In this document: positions 37,811 to 48,900 of the stretch, piece by piece
Layout of the letters: the number at the start of each line of letters is the position of its first letter
Position numbering within the stretch: the stretch's first letter is position 1
NCBI GenBank assembly: GCA_018389105.1
Contig: JACATO010002186.1
Location: 3,114,501-3,178,500, forward strand
DNA: 64,000 nucleotides
Direction of reading: 5' to 3'
DNA from: Nautilus pompilius
Lineage: Eukaryota; Mollusca; Cephalopoda; Nautilida; Nautilidae
The notes under the pieces: generated by a model
Told to the model about the DNA's origin: nothing
Database searches by the model: none
The model's input: the letters and a program-made list of their open reading frames with translations, nothing else
Translations under genes and position numbers: made by a program

Positions 37811-37979
37811 GGCTGGGGAAGCGATACTTCCCAAATGGAGTTCGCTCCAATTGAAGCTTTTGCTTCCGCTAACATTGAACGCTTCAGCATCCTATATGCT
37901 GGTTGTTTTTTGGCCAGCCACACGAGGTGCTTCGGAACTTCAACTTAGCCATTTTTGGCTCTCTCACGGAGTTCGCTCC
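37811..37979 (+). other. Array of seven stem-loops in LINE A 5' region
   Basis: Perfect or near-perfect small hairpins one after another. 37816-37832: 6 bp stem, loop CGATA. 37836-37849: 5 bp stem, loop TTCG. 37853-37866: 5 bp, loop TTTT. 37885-37901: 6 bp, loop CCTAT. 37924-37941: interrupted stem capped C(TTCG)G. 37947-37960: 5 bp, loop TTTT. 37968-37979: 4 bp, loop TTCG. Copy D at 49404-49637 has the same series with different stem sequences. Confidence 0.75.
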
Positions 37980-38269
37980 AACTTCCCCACACCTTTCTCT
38001 TTGGAGTTACACACGAACTTTACACTTGCACATACATGCATCACAACACAAAAAAACAAAAAAAAAAAAAATGCTTCTTGACCTTCTCTGGAGAGGACCC
38101 TTTCGTGACACTGGCAAGAAATTTGATTAATTCCAAGAAGAATTCTTCAGGTAAGTGTATTTGTTTACTTTGTTTCAAGTTTTGGGTTTGCTAACCCTTC
38201 TTTTTTAACAAAATTTTTGCTGGTTTTTTTTTTTGATTTTCGTAGCGATTTTAATTTCATCATCGCCAC

Positions 38270-39103
38270 ACGATGGAGCCACAACAAACCTCTTATGCTG
38301 AAATTGCTAGCCAGAATATTTGACGTGATTGATGGTTTGACAGGTTTAGAAGACATGGGGACAACAGACTCCCTGTCTTTTAAGAAATTTATTGATGAGC
38401 TCGATATAAAACCAAAACCCAAGAAGAACATGGAGTTCGATTAAAAAAAAAAAAAAGCTCTCTTCCTCCATTCCTGCAATGAGGTCAGCTGCATGGATGT
38501 TGGAAAGGCCATAATGGAGGCCTTACAGAATGTTTCCAATAGTAGCGCTGAGTGCATTTCAACAAAAAGCCTTAAAATCAAGGGCATCTTGTACAGCCTA
38601 AGGAGGTGCCAACCAAGTGGCCTGGATCAAGGTCCATGGAAAATATGGGAAGGTAATTGGTGCCTTTTAAGTACGATTGCCTCCAAGGAATGCCCTTTTG
38701 GTCCGGACAAAGAAGTGGGAAGATGATCCTCAGGGATCCAATCCAAAGAAGAATAAAAGAAACTGTGGCAGGTACAACCTATTCAATCACAGTTTTGTAT
38801 AGGGATCAACCAAGCCCGCCACCATACTGCATGGTATGCAAGACAACGGGGCACACTGTAATAAGTTGCCCAACAATGAATGAGAACACCCATGAAACAA
38901 CAACTAATGAAATGGCAAAGGAGGCAAATACATCAGCCCCAAAATCAACACCAACTGAAGCCATGGATGTGGCTGCTGAAAACACAGCAGCTGATGAGAT
39001 GACAGAAAAACTACACCAGACGCCAAAGACACCAGAGGGAGAAACTCCAAAAGAAGTCATAAGGGGTCGGCGCTTAATTCTCCTCCCAAGGAGAAAAAAT
39101 TAG
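38270..39103 (+). pseudogene. LINE A ORF1 (RRM-like plus CCHC)
   Basis: Starts MEPQQTSYAEIASQNI (38273) and is broken by several frameshifts and a poly-A run at 38442. The middle gives SLKIKGILYSLR, then WIKVHGKYGKVIGAF and KKWEDDPQ, parallel to ORF1 of copy B (RPLEMKGVGYTLRDL, WVKVRGVPLHTPDD). From 38657 a 148-codon frame is open and contains the zinc knuckle CMVCKTTGHTVISC (CX2CX4HX4C) followed by a Thr/Glu/Pro-rich tail. The product would bind LINE RNA in the retrotransposition particle. Inactive here. Confidence 0.7.
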
Positions 39104-39229
39104 ATAAGCAGCCGACAAGAAGGATAAGGTCCCTGGAGATCCCACTCAAAACTAGGTCCATGGTTCAAGCACCCACTTCACAACCCACACTGAGGACTCA
39201 AGGGGTTGAAGGCATGGATGTGATCACCT

Positions 39230-40085
39230 GAATCGGTGGCACTTCCATTTCAGACAACAACCTGGTAACGTCCAAGGACGATGACCTAGATTTAGCGATT
39301 ATAGCGCCACGGATAGAATTATTATCCCTGAATTTGAGAGGGATAAAATTTAACAAACATTGGAATGATTTCCTACATCACTTAGAACACTCCTCACAAA
39401 ACAAGGTAATTTGCCTGCAAGAACTCCACTTACAAACTAACCAAGAAGTAGATAGTGTTAGTCCTGACCAGTTAGCGAAATACCTAACAAGTCTAGATTC
39501 TGTAGGTAGGAAAAAAGGAGTAGCTGTTTTAATTCATCGTAGTTTAAACATTAAAATAGAACATTCTTACAGTGATAATCAAGGAAGAATTATTATAGCT
39601 AGTTACCAAAATCAGTCCCAAAGTGATGATCGTATCGGTGTACATTCCAACCGTCGGGAAGGAGCGTGGAACTTCAATGATAGATTAGAGCAGGAACTTA
39701 GACCCTACCCTGCAGAATAAATATACATATTAGGTGATTTTAGATTTTAATTGCGTCCCCTCCCACGAACTCGATAGGTGAGGACCGGACATAGAGTAGG
39801 ACGCACCTGATCGGAAAGTTGCAGCTGCAAACCATGTGTTCGCAGTTCGGCTTGGTCGATGTGTTTAGGTTTAAACACTCATTACTGTAAGAAGTATAGA
39901 GTAGCGACTAGATTAGACAGAGTGTACATTTCTAAAAATGTAGCTAAACATCTCCAAGACGTTTCGCATGACGTTATCGTGTGGAGTGATCACTACCAGA
40001 TTAAAGCCAGCTTTCTAGCTCAGGAGAACACCAGGGGACCTGGGCTCTGGAAACTCAATAATACTCTTCGCAGCAAACTCTGGCC
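39230..40085 (+). pseudogene. LINE A ORF2 endonuclease domain
   Basis: APE-type nicking endonuclease motifs in order: LLSLNLRGIKF (39321), VICLQELHLQT (catalytic Glu, 39408), GVAVLIHRSLNI (39519), ILGDFRF (degenerate GDFN box, about 39728), ATRLDRVYISKN (39907) and IVWSDHYQIKASF (SDH box, 39978). A stop at 39718-39720 and a frame change around 39730 break it. It loses homology after about 40080, where copy B begins. Confidence 0.75.
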
Positions 40086-41211
40086 CATCGGGGTTACGGG
40101 TCTCGAACTCACAGGGGGGGGGCTGGACTCCAGACCTTGGATGTGGGACGAAAAACTCCCACCCAGGCTGGGCGCGATCCTGAATAACCGTGAGAAGAGG
40201 GAGCCGGGACGTACGTTGGAGTCCTGAGGAGGCAGAGGGGTTTACAAACTTCTTGCGTGGCTATTAGCAAGCGCAACCTACCGAACGAGGCGCTACCGTG
40301 GTAGCTGGAAAAAGGAGCGGTCGTTGTTCTTCCACCCAACCAGGCCTCGAAATGACCCGGTCGAAGTGGGGCTCGCCCTCGTGAAAGCCGGGTTGACCCC
40401 CCCCCCCGAGTGGCGGCGGTGATCCCCAAGCCCAGCGGCAGGATAGAAATTGTCTGCCGTAGTGACGATGACGCCAACTTCATCGACAGGAGACCCTTGG
40501 AGATGAAGGGCGTTGGGTACACGCTCCGGGACCTAACCCAATCGCTTGGGTGAAGGTACGCGGTGTACCTTTACATACCCCGGACGACGTTCCAACCCTG
40601 CTCCTGAAGGAGTACGGCAAGGCTTTGGTCAAATGGAAGCACTACACCTTGCCGGGGACTCCGTTTTTGTTGGAACAGAGGAGTGGGAAAATGCTTATCA
40701 CGAAGCAGATTCCCAGAAAAGTCTCCGGTACCGTGAACGGCCGCGTGTATAGGGTTACGGTTCTATAGCGCGACCAACCTAGCGAGGCTCCGCTTTGCTC
40801 GGTGTGCAAGACCAGGGGTCACGCCCGGAAATCGCCGGGGCGGTGCCAGCGGAAGAAACGCCAAAGACCTCAGCGGTGCAGGCCCTTGAAAAGGCGCCGA
40901 GGGGCCGGGCCTCCAAGGAGAGCCAGGTCAAGGTGACAGGCACCAGTTCTGGCGTGCCCCGACCAAGGAGGGGGCACCGTTCCCAGCCAAGGGCGAGGTT
41001 GCTGAAGAAAAAACAGCGGAGCCGGGAACGGTCCCTTCCAAAAAGGAAGTTAGGAAAAGCAGGTCGGCTTCTCCCAGCCCATCCCACCCAACCGAGCCTT
41101 CCCGTGGCGCCACAGCCGGCTCACGAAGCAGCCTCGGTCGAGAAGCCGCTCTGTGGCAATGAAAACGACCCTGCGCCCGAGGTTCCGAACACCATGGAGG
41201 TAAGTTCCTGA
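40086..41211 (+). pseudogene. LINE B ORF1 (RRM-like plus CCHC)
   Basis: The N-terminal part (40086-40230) matches copy D at 49990-50110. It then reads NDPVEVGLALVKAGL, VIPKPSGRIEIVCRSDDDAN, RRPLEMKGVGYTLRDL, AWVKVRGVPLHTPDDVPTLL, GKALVKWKHYTLPGTPFLL and LITKQIPRKVSGTVN. At 40790 on comes the knuckle CSVCKTRGHARKS, whose last Cys is lost at a frameshift. A basic, proline-rich tail runs to 41211. An in-frame TAG interrupts it before the knuckle. GC content is clearly higher than in copy A, so the copies differ in age or origin. Confidence 0.65.
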
Positions 41212-41234
41212 TTTGGCGGACTAGGATTTAGTTA

Positions 41235-41830
41235 ACGTCCACGGACTTCACGATTATGTCTAGACGTCTGGTTTTTGAGGGAGACAATGTTAGAGGATAA
41301 ATTAACCTGCTGGCAGGAATTACATCTCAACAACCAGATGGAAAGGACAGAAGCTCAGCGCCAGAGGACGAGTAGTAGCTATTATTTTCCACCCTAGACC
41401 ACTCCTACAGTGACAATTAATCTTAGCTAGTATAACCAAACAAAGGCGATGATTGCGTCGGTGTACGCTTACCTTCATGCAGAGCCTGAGGAGGAACTTA
41501 GGTCGTTCCCTGCAAGTGAGATTTGTGTGTTTTGGGACTGTAATTGCGTCCCAGAGCAGGGACCGACCGTTAACCATAGGGGGCCAGTGAATGCATTATA
41601 GATATAGAGTAGCCACTAGACTAGACAGAGAGCACTAATGTACAAACTTAGCTCCGGTACTCACTGGGATTACGCACGACGTAATCTCGTGGTCCGAACA
41701 TTCGCAGGTTAAGGCTAGCTTCGTAGTCAGGAAAGTAAAGCTGATGGAAATCAGCATAGAATACTGCCAGCTAAGAACGGCGTATAGGATGGCACCTTAG
41801 AGACGCCCTAATGTAGATAGACTGACATGC
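41235..41830 (+). pseudogene. LINE B endonuclease remnant
   Basis: Fragments of the APE domain: 'DHSYSDN' (41400), 'VFWDCNCVPEQGP' (degenerate GDFN box, 41530), 'YRVATRLDRE' (41603) and 'DVISWSEHSQVKASF' (41682; SDH changed to SEH), then 'SIEYCQLRTAYRM'. Several stops. Confidence 0.6.
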
Positions 41831-41886
41831 TAATGACATCCGAGAGACTCGAGATTTTTATGTAAATTTTGCCCAAGGTCTCGGAA

Positions 41887-42063
41887 ATCGAGATCGAGTC
41901 CTAAGTCTTAATTATATGGCGTGCCAACTGAGGTGGGATTCGAACCTACCTCCCATAACTGTGCGACTTAACGCAGCGCATAGGACCACTTGGCCATGCT
42001 GACACATACAGTTAACGCTAATAAGTTAATCTATATACCAATACGAGAATTGTCCGTCAGTCA
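41887..42063 (-). repeat. Left inverted arm with tRNA-Leu-like core
   Basis: Nearly exact reverse complement of 42502-42663 apart from a ~14 base insertion ('cgctaataagttaa', about 42014). The tRNA-like core is 42003-41922 on the minus strand: A-box 'tggccaagtggtc' and an exact B-box GGTTCGAATCC. Similar to the start and T-arm of tRNA-Leu, but the acceptor stem does not pair, so it is tRNA-derived, not a functional tRNA gene. Confidence 0.8.
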
Positions 42064-42501
42064 GTGCTATTCCCCACAAGTATTATGCGTGGTCGGCTTC
42101 ACCTCCAACTTGGTCCTAGTTCTATTAATATACAAAATTATAGGAATTAAAATAGCGTTATCTGGCTACGTATTCTTGGATTTATTGACATCAACTCGCT
42201 ATTGGAATATTTTAATATGTTTTAGTTTAAAAAAAACAATTTCTGTTATGATACTTTTTCATGATCTTGTAATTATTCAGCATCATAAAGGCCAACTGTT
42301 GTATTTTGGGTCAATTTTATTATCAGATTATTTCCACGCTTTTCTGCCATTCACCCTTTCAGCGTAACTACAACAACCGACACCATAGAAATGTTATTAT
42401 TTTTTTCCAAAAGTATAGCATCTTGACTTAATTAAAATTTAAATAAGTTAGTTTATAGATGTACATGTTAGCTATACTATTCTAACAAATGGAGAATAAC
42501 A
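42064..42501. other. AT-rich loop between the tRNA-like arms
   Basis: About 440 bases, far more AT-rich than the LINE around it. A 125-codon frame overlaps the left arm and loop (41990-42367) but has no recognised domain. The region may be the body of a non-autonomous foldback element. Confidence 0.4.
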
Positions 42502-42663
42502 GACTGACGGACAATTCTCGTATTGGTATATAGATTAACTGTATGTGTCAGCATGGCCAGGTGGTCCTATGCGCTGCGTTAAGTCGCACAATTATGGGAG
42601 GTAGGTTCGAATCCCACCTCAGTTGGCACGCCATATAATTAAGACTTAGGACTCGATCTCGAT
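42502..42663 (+). repeat. Right inverted arm with tRNA-Leu-like core
   Basis: Mate of 41887-42063, about 440 bases away; the pair could fold into a hairpin of about 160 bp. The core 42547-42628 begins GTCAGCATGGCCAGGTGG and has an anticodon stem CTGCG/CGCAC around a six-base loop TTAAGT (AAG in the Leu anticodon position; one loop base missing) and the B-box GGTTCGAATCC. The 3' acceptor side does not complement the 5' side. Confidence 0.8.
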
Positions 42664-42679
42664 AACCGAAGCCTACTTG

Positions 42680-43966
42680 GAATGCGCAGCAACGGTCATT
42701 CCTTCATCAGTGTTTTGTTTGTCGCCGAGCCGGAAAGCGAAGAGGAAGGAAAAGCGTTGGCATCTCGGAAAGGCGAAAAAAAAGAAAAAAGTTCGCTGTG
42801 GAGCTCAAACTTTCCTGTTTGGATGCCAGTCCGGAAAGAATGTTTCGGCGACTGCGCGAGCAAAGGGAATCAGTCATCAACACCTACTGAATTGGATCTA
42901 AGTGGAAGGTGCTCTACGTCTGGAAGAAAGCAAAGGTGGAAAGAAGAGAGCTCCTCTGGCTGATGGTCGTATCGATGAGTTAGTCGGATAAAGCTTATGG
43001 ACGAGGCAGCGAAAATCTTCAAACAGCTTCAGCAAAGTGGAGAGCTGGGTTTAGAAGTCAAGTCTTGACAAGTTCATGACTCGAAACAGCCTCTCGTTGC
43101 GACGCAAGACAAGTACGGCTCAGAAGCTTCCTGAAAACTTCATGTGTTACGTCCAGAAATTGCAAAAGAAGCACGCTTACAGTCCGGACTGCATCATTGC
43201 CTGCGACCAAACCTCCTCCTGGCTGGACCGTCGACAACCGTGAGATCACTGTTCGTACGGCCGGACGGGAGAAGACTCTCACTTCACAATGATGCTGGCT
43301 GCGAAGACTGGACAAAGCTCAGGCCGAACTTGGTTCTTCGACGGGTTCGGTCTCTCCCAGTCTTAGAGAAGCAGTTTCCTGGGCTCCTGATCACGTATAA
43401 TCGCAAGGGTTGGTACGACCAAGAAGCTACACTGTTGTTCCTGAAAAAGGTGGTTGGAGCGTTCGCCTTCAAGCGGCGGCTCCTTGTCTGGGACTCCTTC
43501 CGCTGTCACACTTCCAAGGAAACGGAGGCCGTCCGAGGATTGGGAATTGATATGGCGGTGATTCCGGGCTGCAGATGTTGTCTGGAACAGGCCGTTCAAG
43601 GCGAATCTGGTGGAGCTCTACGAGCAGTAGCTGCCAGAGGCCGAAGAGGAGACAGCCGCTGGGAACCTCCATCCACCGAGCTTGGAAGACCAGTGCGCTG
43701 GATCGTGGAAACCTGGAACACGCTCACTCCCGAGATGATTCGACACTCCTTCCAGACCTCAGACCTCAGATGGGAGTATGGATAGGCAAACCAAGTGCTT
43801 CAGAGAGGGCTGCTTCGCTGCACAAGCGGACCTCGTCGAGAAGCTGCAGCAGATTCGAGAGGATCCAACGAGCCTAATTGTGTCGCTCAATAACTCCGGC
43901 TTGGAGGACGACGAGGAGGACTCGGACAATGAACCGCAGATCGAGGATGTCAGTGAAATAAACTAA
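42680..43966 (+). pseudogene. pogo/Tigger-like DDE transposase
   Basis: An N-terminal psq-type DNA-binding segment (QSGKNVSATARAKGISHQHLLNW, 42836 on), then a DDE_1 catalytic core: IIACDQTSSWLD (first Asp, 43193), HFTMMLAAKTG (43283), GWYDQEATLLFLKKVVGAF (43411), FKRRLLVWDSFRCHT (second Asp, 43470) and DMAVIPGCRC followed by VVWNRPFKANLVELYEQ (43577). It ends with an acidic tail, DDEEDSDNEPQIEDVSE, and TAA at 43964. The longest open part is 43144-43785, and the frame shifts several times, so it is dead. It sits inside LINE copy B and directly right of the tRNA-like arms. Whether the arms belong to the same element is unresolved. Confidence 0.75.
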
Positions 43967-43999
43967 CAGTCAGTTTAATAGAGGAAATACGGTAGGTTG

Positions 44000-44750
44000 G
44001 CTAACTCTTTTTTAATGGCTTGAATCCTAACTAGTAGCAAAGCAGAAGGCGCTAAAATAAGAGCAAAAAAACCTTCTGCGGATTAGAGAAGGCTAGAGCT
44101 CAGACTAAACAGATGACTAGTTAAAAAACTAAGGACGGTCGCTACGTCACTGACAGAGAGGAGACTTGTCCGATAGCTCAGGACGAAATTTTCGGCAAGT
44201 TAGAACGTAAACTAGATCCCTTAGAGGCGACGGACCCATAACGAAACTAGAAATAAAACGAGCCATCGCGGTTCTAAACAATGATAAGTCCCCCGGAGTT
44301 CTATAAAAGGTTCGGATACCTGCTAGCTAAGGACTTGGCAATCGTAGCGAACAGTGCGTTCGATGATGGCGTCCTCTTGGCTAGCCAGCGCAGCGCCACG
44401 GTTACTCTGCTGTTCAGAGGAGGAGACCGGGACTGTCTGACGAACTGGAGACCCATCAGCCTTCTAAATTATGACTACAAATTCATAGCTAAGGTGTTAA
44501 CCGAAAGGCTAGCCAAAGTTACATATAAAGTCACGGGTAGGACGATTACGGACTCCCTTCACAGAAAACTCCCCAATCAGATGAAAGCGTCCGATAGGAG
44601 TTTTCTGCTGCGCACACTTAAAGAACTAGGATTCGGGGAGAACTTCGTTAGCTGGATAAGGTTAGCGTACACCGATATCCAGACAACTTCGTCTCGGCGT
44701 ACTTTAAACCCTCTCGCGGAATAAGGCAAGGATGCCCCCCCTCAGCTCGC
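44000..44750 (+). pseudogene. LINE B reverse transcriptase remnant
   Basis: Leads in with KSPGV, then a 147-codon open frame (44281-44724): FYKRFGYLLAKDLAI, TLLFRGGDRDCLTNWRPISL (RT block 1), LNYDYKFIAKVLTERL and LKELGFGENFVSWIRLAYTD. In the next frame, 'YFKPSRGIRQGCPPSA' follows. The YADD block is deleted: after the 'RQGCP' box the sequence jumps to the thumb region at about 44790. Confidence 0.75.
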
Positions 44751-44759
44751 TGCAGAGAC

Positions 44760-45900
44760 GATAGCTCGGCAAACTTCGCCTTTACGAGCGGGCATCTGGT
44801 GCCAAAATAAAAACCAGGGGGGGGGGGCGTGGCTAGGCTATCTTCGGAAAACACCCCAAAGCGTAGATAAGGACGACTGGCACGAGCTAGTTGAGAAAAC
44901 TAAAGGGCTGGCGAGCCCATAACCTTAGCTGTATAGGTAAGGAAACTAATCAATAGCGGAGAGTAGCAAGCACCTCCTCAATAAACAGGCGATTCGAATT
45001 CCCCGGAATTGCGTAGGTCTAAACATCGTAAACATCCTAGATATCATAGGAGACGGCATAGACATCCCTAAATGGCAAATACTTTTTTCCCAACAGACAG
45101 CAAAGGCCTTCGGCGCAGATAACGGAATAACCACCCTACACGGAAAGCCTAGAACCCACCAAAAAATCAATAACAACCTCAGCATAGAGAGTTGGAGTAA
45201 GAGCCAAATAATCCTCGTGGGAAATCAAGTTAAACTAGACACCACTTTTAAACCACTAAATAAACTTACGCAACGTGACATATACCTCCACCTAGTGTCG
45301 GCTCCGGTGACGAACCCGATTATAGGGAGAAATTGGAGACCCAACTACAAACAGGAACCCCTCCATGGAAGGCGTTGTGGAAACAAACGAAAGGTTGTCT
45401 AATAGACGACTACACCTGGCATCCACTGGAAGATTTTACGCTTTGTACTTCCTTCGAGGGAACGGAAACATCAATGGAATTTAATAGACCCCCCAAATGC
45501 CTCATTTGCAGGAGGCTGGGTGATACGGCGCACCTTTGGATTCAATCCCCAGAGTAAAAAGGGCCGTCTTTCGAACTTCCTGACCTCCACTGCCCAGCAG
45601 GTTGCTTGGAGTAGTAGTCAGGGGACTTTAGAGGGCGGAAAACTCACTCCAACCGAAACCGTTACGTCGTCAGGGTGCTGGACAGAGAACTCTACCTACC
45701 TGGCTGATAAACCAGACTTTAGCCCCCGGCTTGATGGCAAACATCTAATTAGTCACGTTTGAAAAAACGTGCATCGAAAAACCTCCCACGAAGATCAACA
45801 GATAAACAATGTGCCGGCTAGCGGCCATTCATCAATTGTAGGAAAACCGCAGGAGGTCAGAGGTCAACGACGGCTTACTACGGAATTCCACAACCCAGAA
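44760..45900 (+). pseudogene. LINE B ORF2 C-terminus and 3' tail
   Basis: Pieces collinear with copy C: 'SGAKIKTRGG' (44790), NKLTQRDIYLHLVSAPVTNP (45256), PPWKALWKQ (45351), a zinc-knuckle-like 'CLICRRLGDTAHL' (45496), and SNFLTSTAQQVAWSS, LEGGKLTPTE (45571-45660). The 3' tail includes 'gtcaactaacgcgatttttc' (45909), also found after copy E at 60564. Confidence 0.65.
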
Positions 45901-48900
45901 GAAGAATGTCAACTAACGCGATTTTTCTTTTTCAGCTTAGCGAAAGAGAGAGTGAGAACTCTACGCCGAGAGAAAGCACCCGCCAGCTCCTCTCAAATAG
46001 GATAGGTTTACCGAATAAAGTTAAGCGCAAAAAAAAGAAAAACCTGGATATCTCGACTGGGAGAGTTTGCTGACTCCCTTGAGTGGTGGTTCTTAGGTAA
46101 GGCTAAGTTAAGGGATTTTGGCATAAAATATTGTCAGGCGCATATAGGGAGTATTTAGAAAACAGGCTCAAGGACGAACTAAAAGCGGCAATAGGGTTAG
46201 ATAGAGTCAATAAAATTGAAGCCATCAAAACCCAGTTAACCAGAATGCAATTAAACAAAACAGAAGGCGCTAGAATGAGGGCCAGAGTACCGGACATGAA
46301 CGGTGAAGGATGTAGGTCTTTCTGTGGTTAGAAAAGCTAAGGCAGAAAGGAAATCTATGAATAAGGAAGACCGCGTCTTAACCGATATAGGGGACATAAT
46401 ACCGAGTCTCTTCCCTAATTATAAAGAGCTATACACTAGAGAAGACGCTTGTCCGTCTGCTCAGGACAGCATCCTGGCGTGTCTAGAAAATAAACTAGAC
46501 CCTCTAGAAGCCGAGCTCTGCGAAGGGCCCCTAACCGTCCAAGAAATAATAAAAGCCATTATGGCTTCAAATAAAGATAAATCTCCAGGAAATGATGGCC
46601 TTACGCTATATTTCTATAAGAGATTTGAATATCTCCTACCTAAGGACCTGACAATGATTGCGAGTAGCGTATACAGTAAGGGGGTTCTCTCAAAAAGCCA
46701 ACGTCCTGCTACCAAAGGAGGGGTGATAGAAAATGCTTTGACAACTGGAGGCCTATCAGTCTCTTAAATACCGATTATAAAAAATCATAGCTATGGCGTT
46801 AGCAAATAGGCTAGCCAAAGTTATGGATAAAGTTATTGGTGCAGACCAGAGCTGTTCAGTTCTAGGCAGATGCATTGTAAATACGCTCCAACTGATCAGA
46901 GAAATAACAAGTAGGCTAGACACAGAAAATTCCATAGGAATAATGCTAGCCGTAGACCAATAAAAAGCCTTTGATAGGTTAGACTGGAATTTCCTGCTTA
47001 AAATACTTAAGAACCTTGGCTTCGGGGACTATTTCATCAACTACATTAAACTAAAATACAATAGAACACAGACCCTAATCCATCAAAATGGTTTCGTGTC
47101 TTCGCCCTTCCACCCATTAAGTGTCATGCTGTACGTCATAGCGGCTGAGCCTTTGGCAGCCGCAAATCGGAACAAGAAGAAGATAGGAATTCAAGGCACC
47201 AAAATACTCCAATACGCGGACGATACCACCCTCCTGTTAAAGGATGAAAGCGATATGAAGGAGGCCTTCAAAACCCTTGAGACGTACCAAAGGGCCTCAG
47301 GAGCAAAAATAAACAAGAGGAAGACCAATGCTGAGGGGCGCCAAAGCGCCTTTACAACATCTCTCCTTCACCAAAACCTACCTAATTAATGCCTACGCCA
47401 CTCCAAAAATACATTACAAATCTAAAATAATAGGGTTGCCAGGTGTCCTGGACGCGCTCCTCCATTGATTCCGATCTCGATCGGTTTCTCTGGCAGGGGC
47501 GTAAACACCTGGCAAACAAACAAATAACAAGAATCCCCCGAAGTCAAGGTGGTTTAAATCTCCTAAACCTAGAGAGCAAAATAGGTGCTCAACAAATCAA
47601 AAATATAATAGACATCATAAAGGACAGTAGACAGCAGACCAAGATGTCAGAACCTACTCATCGCTCGTTTAGTTAAGGCATTCAACATCTCAGGCGGTTC
47701 GCATGCTTTAACTAACAAACTAAAACTGTATAAGGCCAAAAAGACCCTACTAACCGACTACCACGTGACAGCACTAACCAACTGGGTCAATTCTAACATT
47801 AACATAAACAACAGCAACGAAGCAAGCTTAGGGACCAAAACCTTCGATCTAGACAAACTATCCCAACGTGACATATACTTCTTCCTGGCGTCACGACCTA
47901 TCAAGGAACCGGACTACAGGGGGAAGTGGGAAGGAAAACTAGGTTCAGGACCACTTCCATGGGAGAGAATCTGGAATAGTTCAATAAATCACCTCGTGGA
48001 TTGACACTCACTGGAAGATCCTAAAAAAACGTACTCCCAACGAGGGAAAATAAACAAATGGAAAATTTGTAAATCACCCAAATACCTCACCTGTTCCGCG
48101 GAGGACGAGACGGTAATCCACTGTATCTTTTCATGTCCCATGGATATAGAAGTGTGGTGCCTAGTCCGTGACTTGATCTTCAAAATTAAAAGTCCCCAGC
48201 ATAAACTTATTTCGTACTGGCGCCTCTTCGGATTCCCATCAAAAAGCCTCTCGAACTTCCTTGTCTTCACCGCACAGGGGGTAGTTTGGGGTAGCCGTAA
48301 GGCTTTAGAGAGTGGACAGCTCACCTCCACCAAAAATAGATAACGCTTTTGTTACGGAAAAAAATATGCAGTCATGAATGCCAGCAGCACTGACAGAGCA
48401 AACTATTCAGCCACCTGGTTGATCAACGTCGTCTTAGGCCAAATCAACGCTCACAACCAACTGCAACCACACATGAGAGCCTTCATCAACCCTGCGGACG
48501 TCAACATGAGAAAACAGACCACTCTCTTAGGATGACTGAAGGCATCAATGTGTGAGTGTCTCTCTCTCTTTGTTTTGTTTTGTTTTTCTCAGTTCCAAAA
48601 TTACCAACATTTATTTCAGTAGGATTTTAACCCTTTTTCTCTCTCTCTCTCCCCTTAACTATCCTTATTATTTAATATCCTTATCCTTCTACAACTTCAA
48701 ATTTACCATTACTCACTCATAAATAGAGGCTTTTATAAACTTATCCCTCCCCCCAAATGGACTAACCATGTCTTTGTTTTCGTTCTTAAAAATGCCTAAT
48801 TCCAAGAGCCGAAACCATCATGAAGAACAACTTGAAAACCACCTTTGGAATAAATCCAAAAGTGATGTGGAATTGGGCGCCAGATCAGTATCAAGGGAAC

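Larger units (their letters stand above)
37690..40085 (+). mobile_element. LINE copy A (APE-type), 5' region to endonuclease
   Basis: A non-LTR retrotransposon copy in + orientation. It has a structured 5' region (37756-37980), ORF1 (38270-39103) and the start of ORF2 with the endonuclease (39230-40085). There it is joined abruptly to the 5' part of LINE copy B. No reverse transcriptase follows in this copy. Shares its 5' region with copy D (49.4 kb). ORF1 with an RRM-like region plus CCHC and the APE endonuclease points to the L1/Tx1-like side of the LINE tree (tentative). Confidence 0.75.
40086..45900 (+). mobile_element. LINE copy B, interrupted by pogo/tRNA-arm insertion
   Basis: A second, GC-richer LINE copy. 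ORF1 is at 40086-41211, the endonuclease remnant at 41235-41830, the reverse transcriptase remnant at 44000-44750, the ORF2 C-terminus at 44760-45760 and the 3' tail to about 45900. It is cut between about 41830 and 43975 by a block containing inverted tRNA-like arms and a pogo-like transposase. The sequences 'agaatactgccagcta' before the block and 'cagaaggcgctaaaataag' after it line up with consecutive parts of LINE copy C. Confidence 0.7.

Noticed and set aside
42547..42628. Functional tRNA-Leu gene
   Set aside because: Acceptor stem does not pair and the anticodon loop has six bases; both copies are in an inverted repeat, so tRNA-derived repeat is the better reading.
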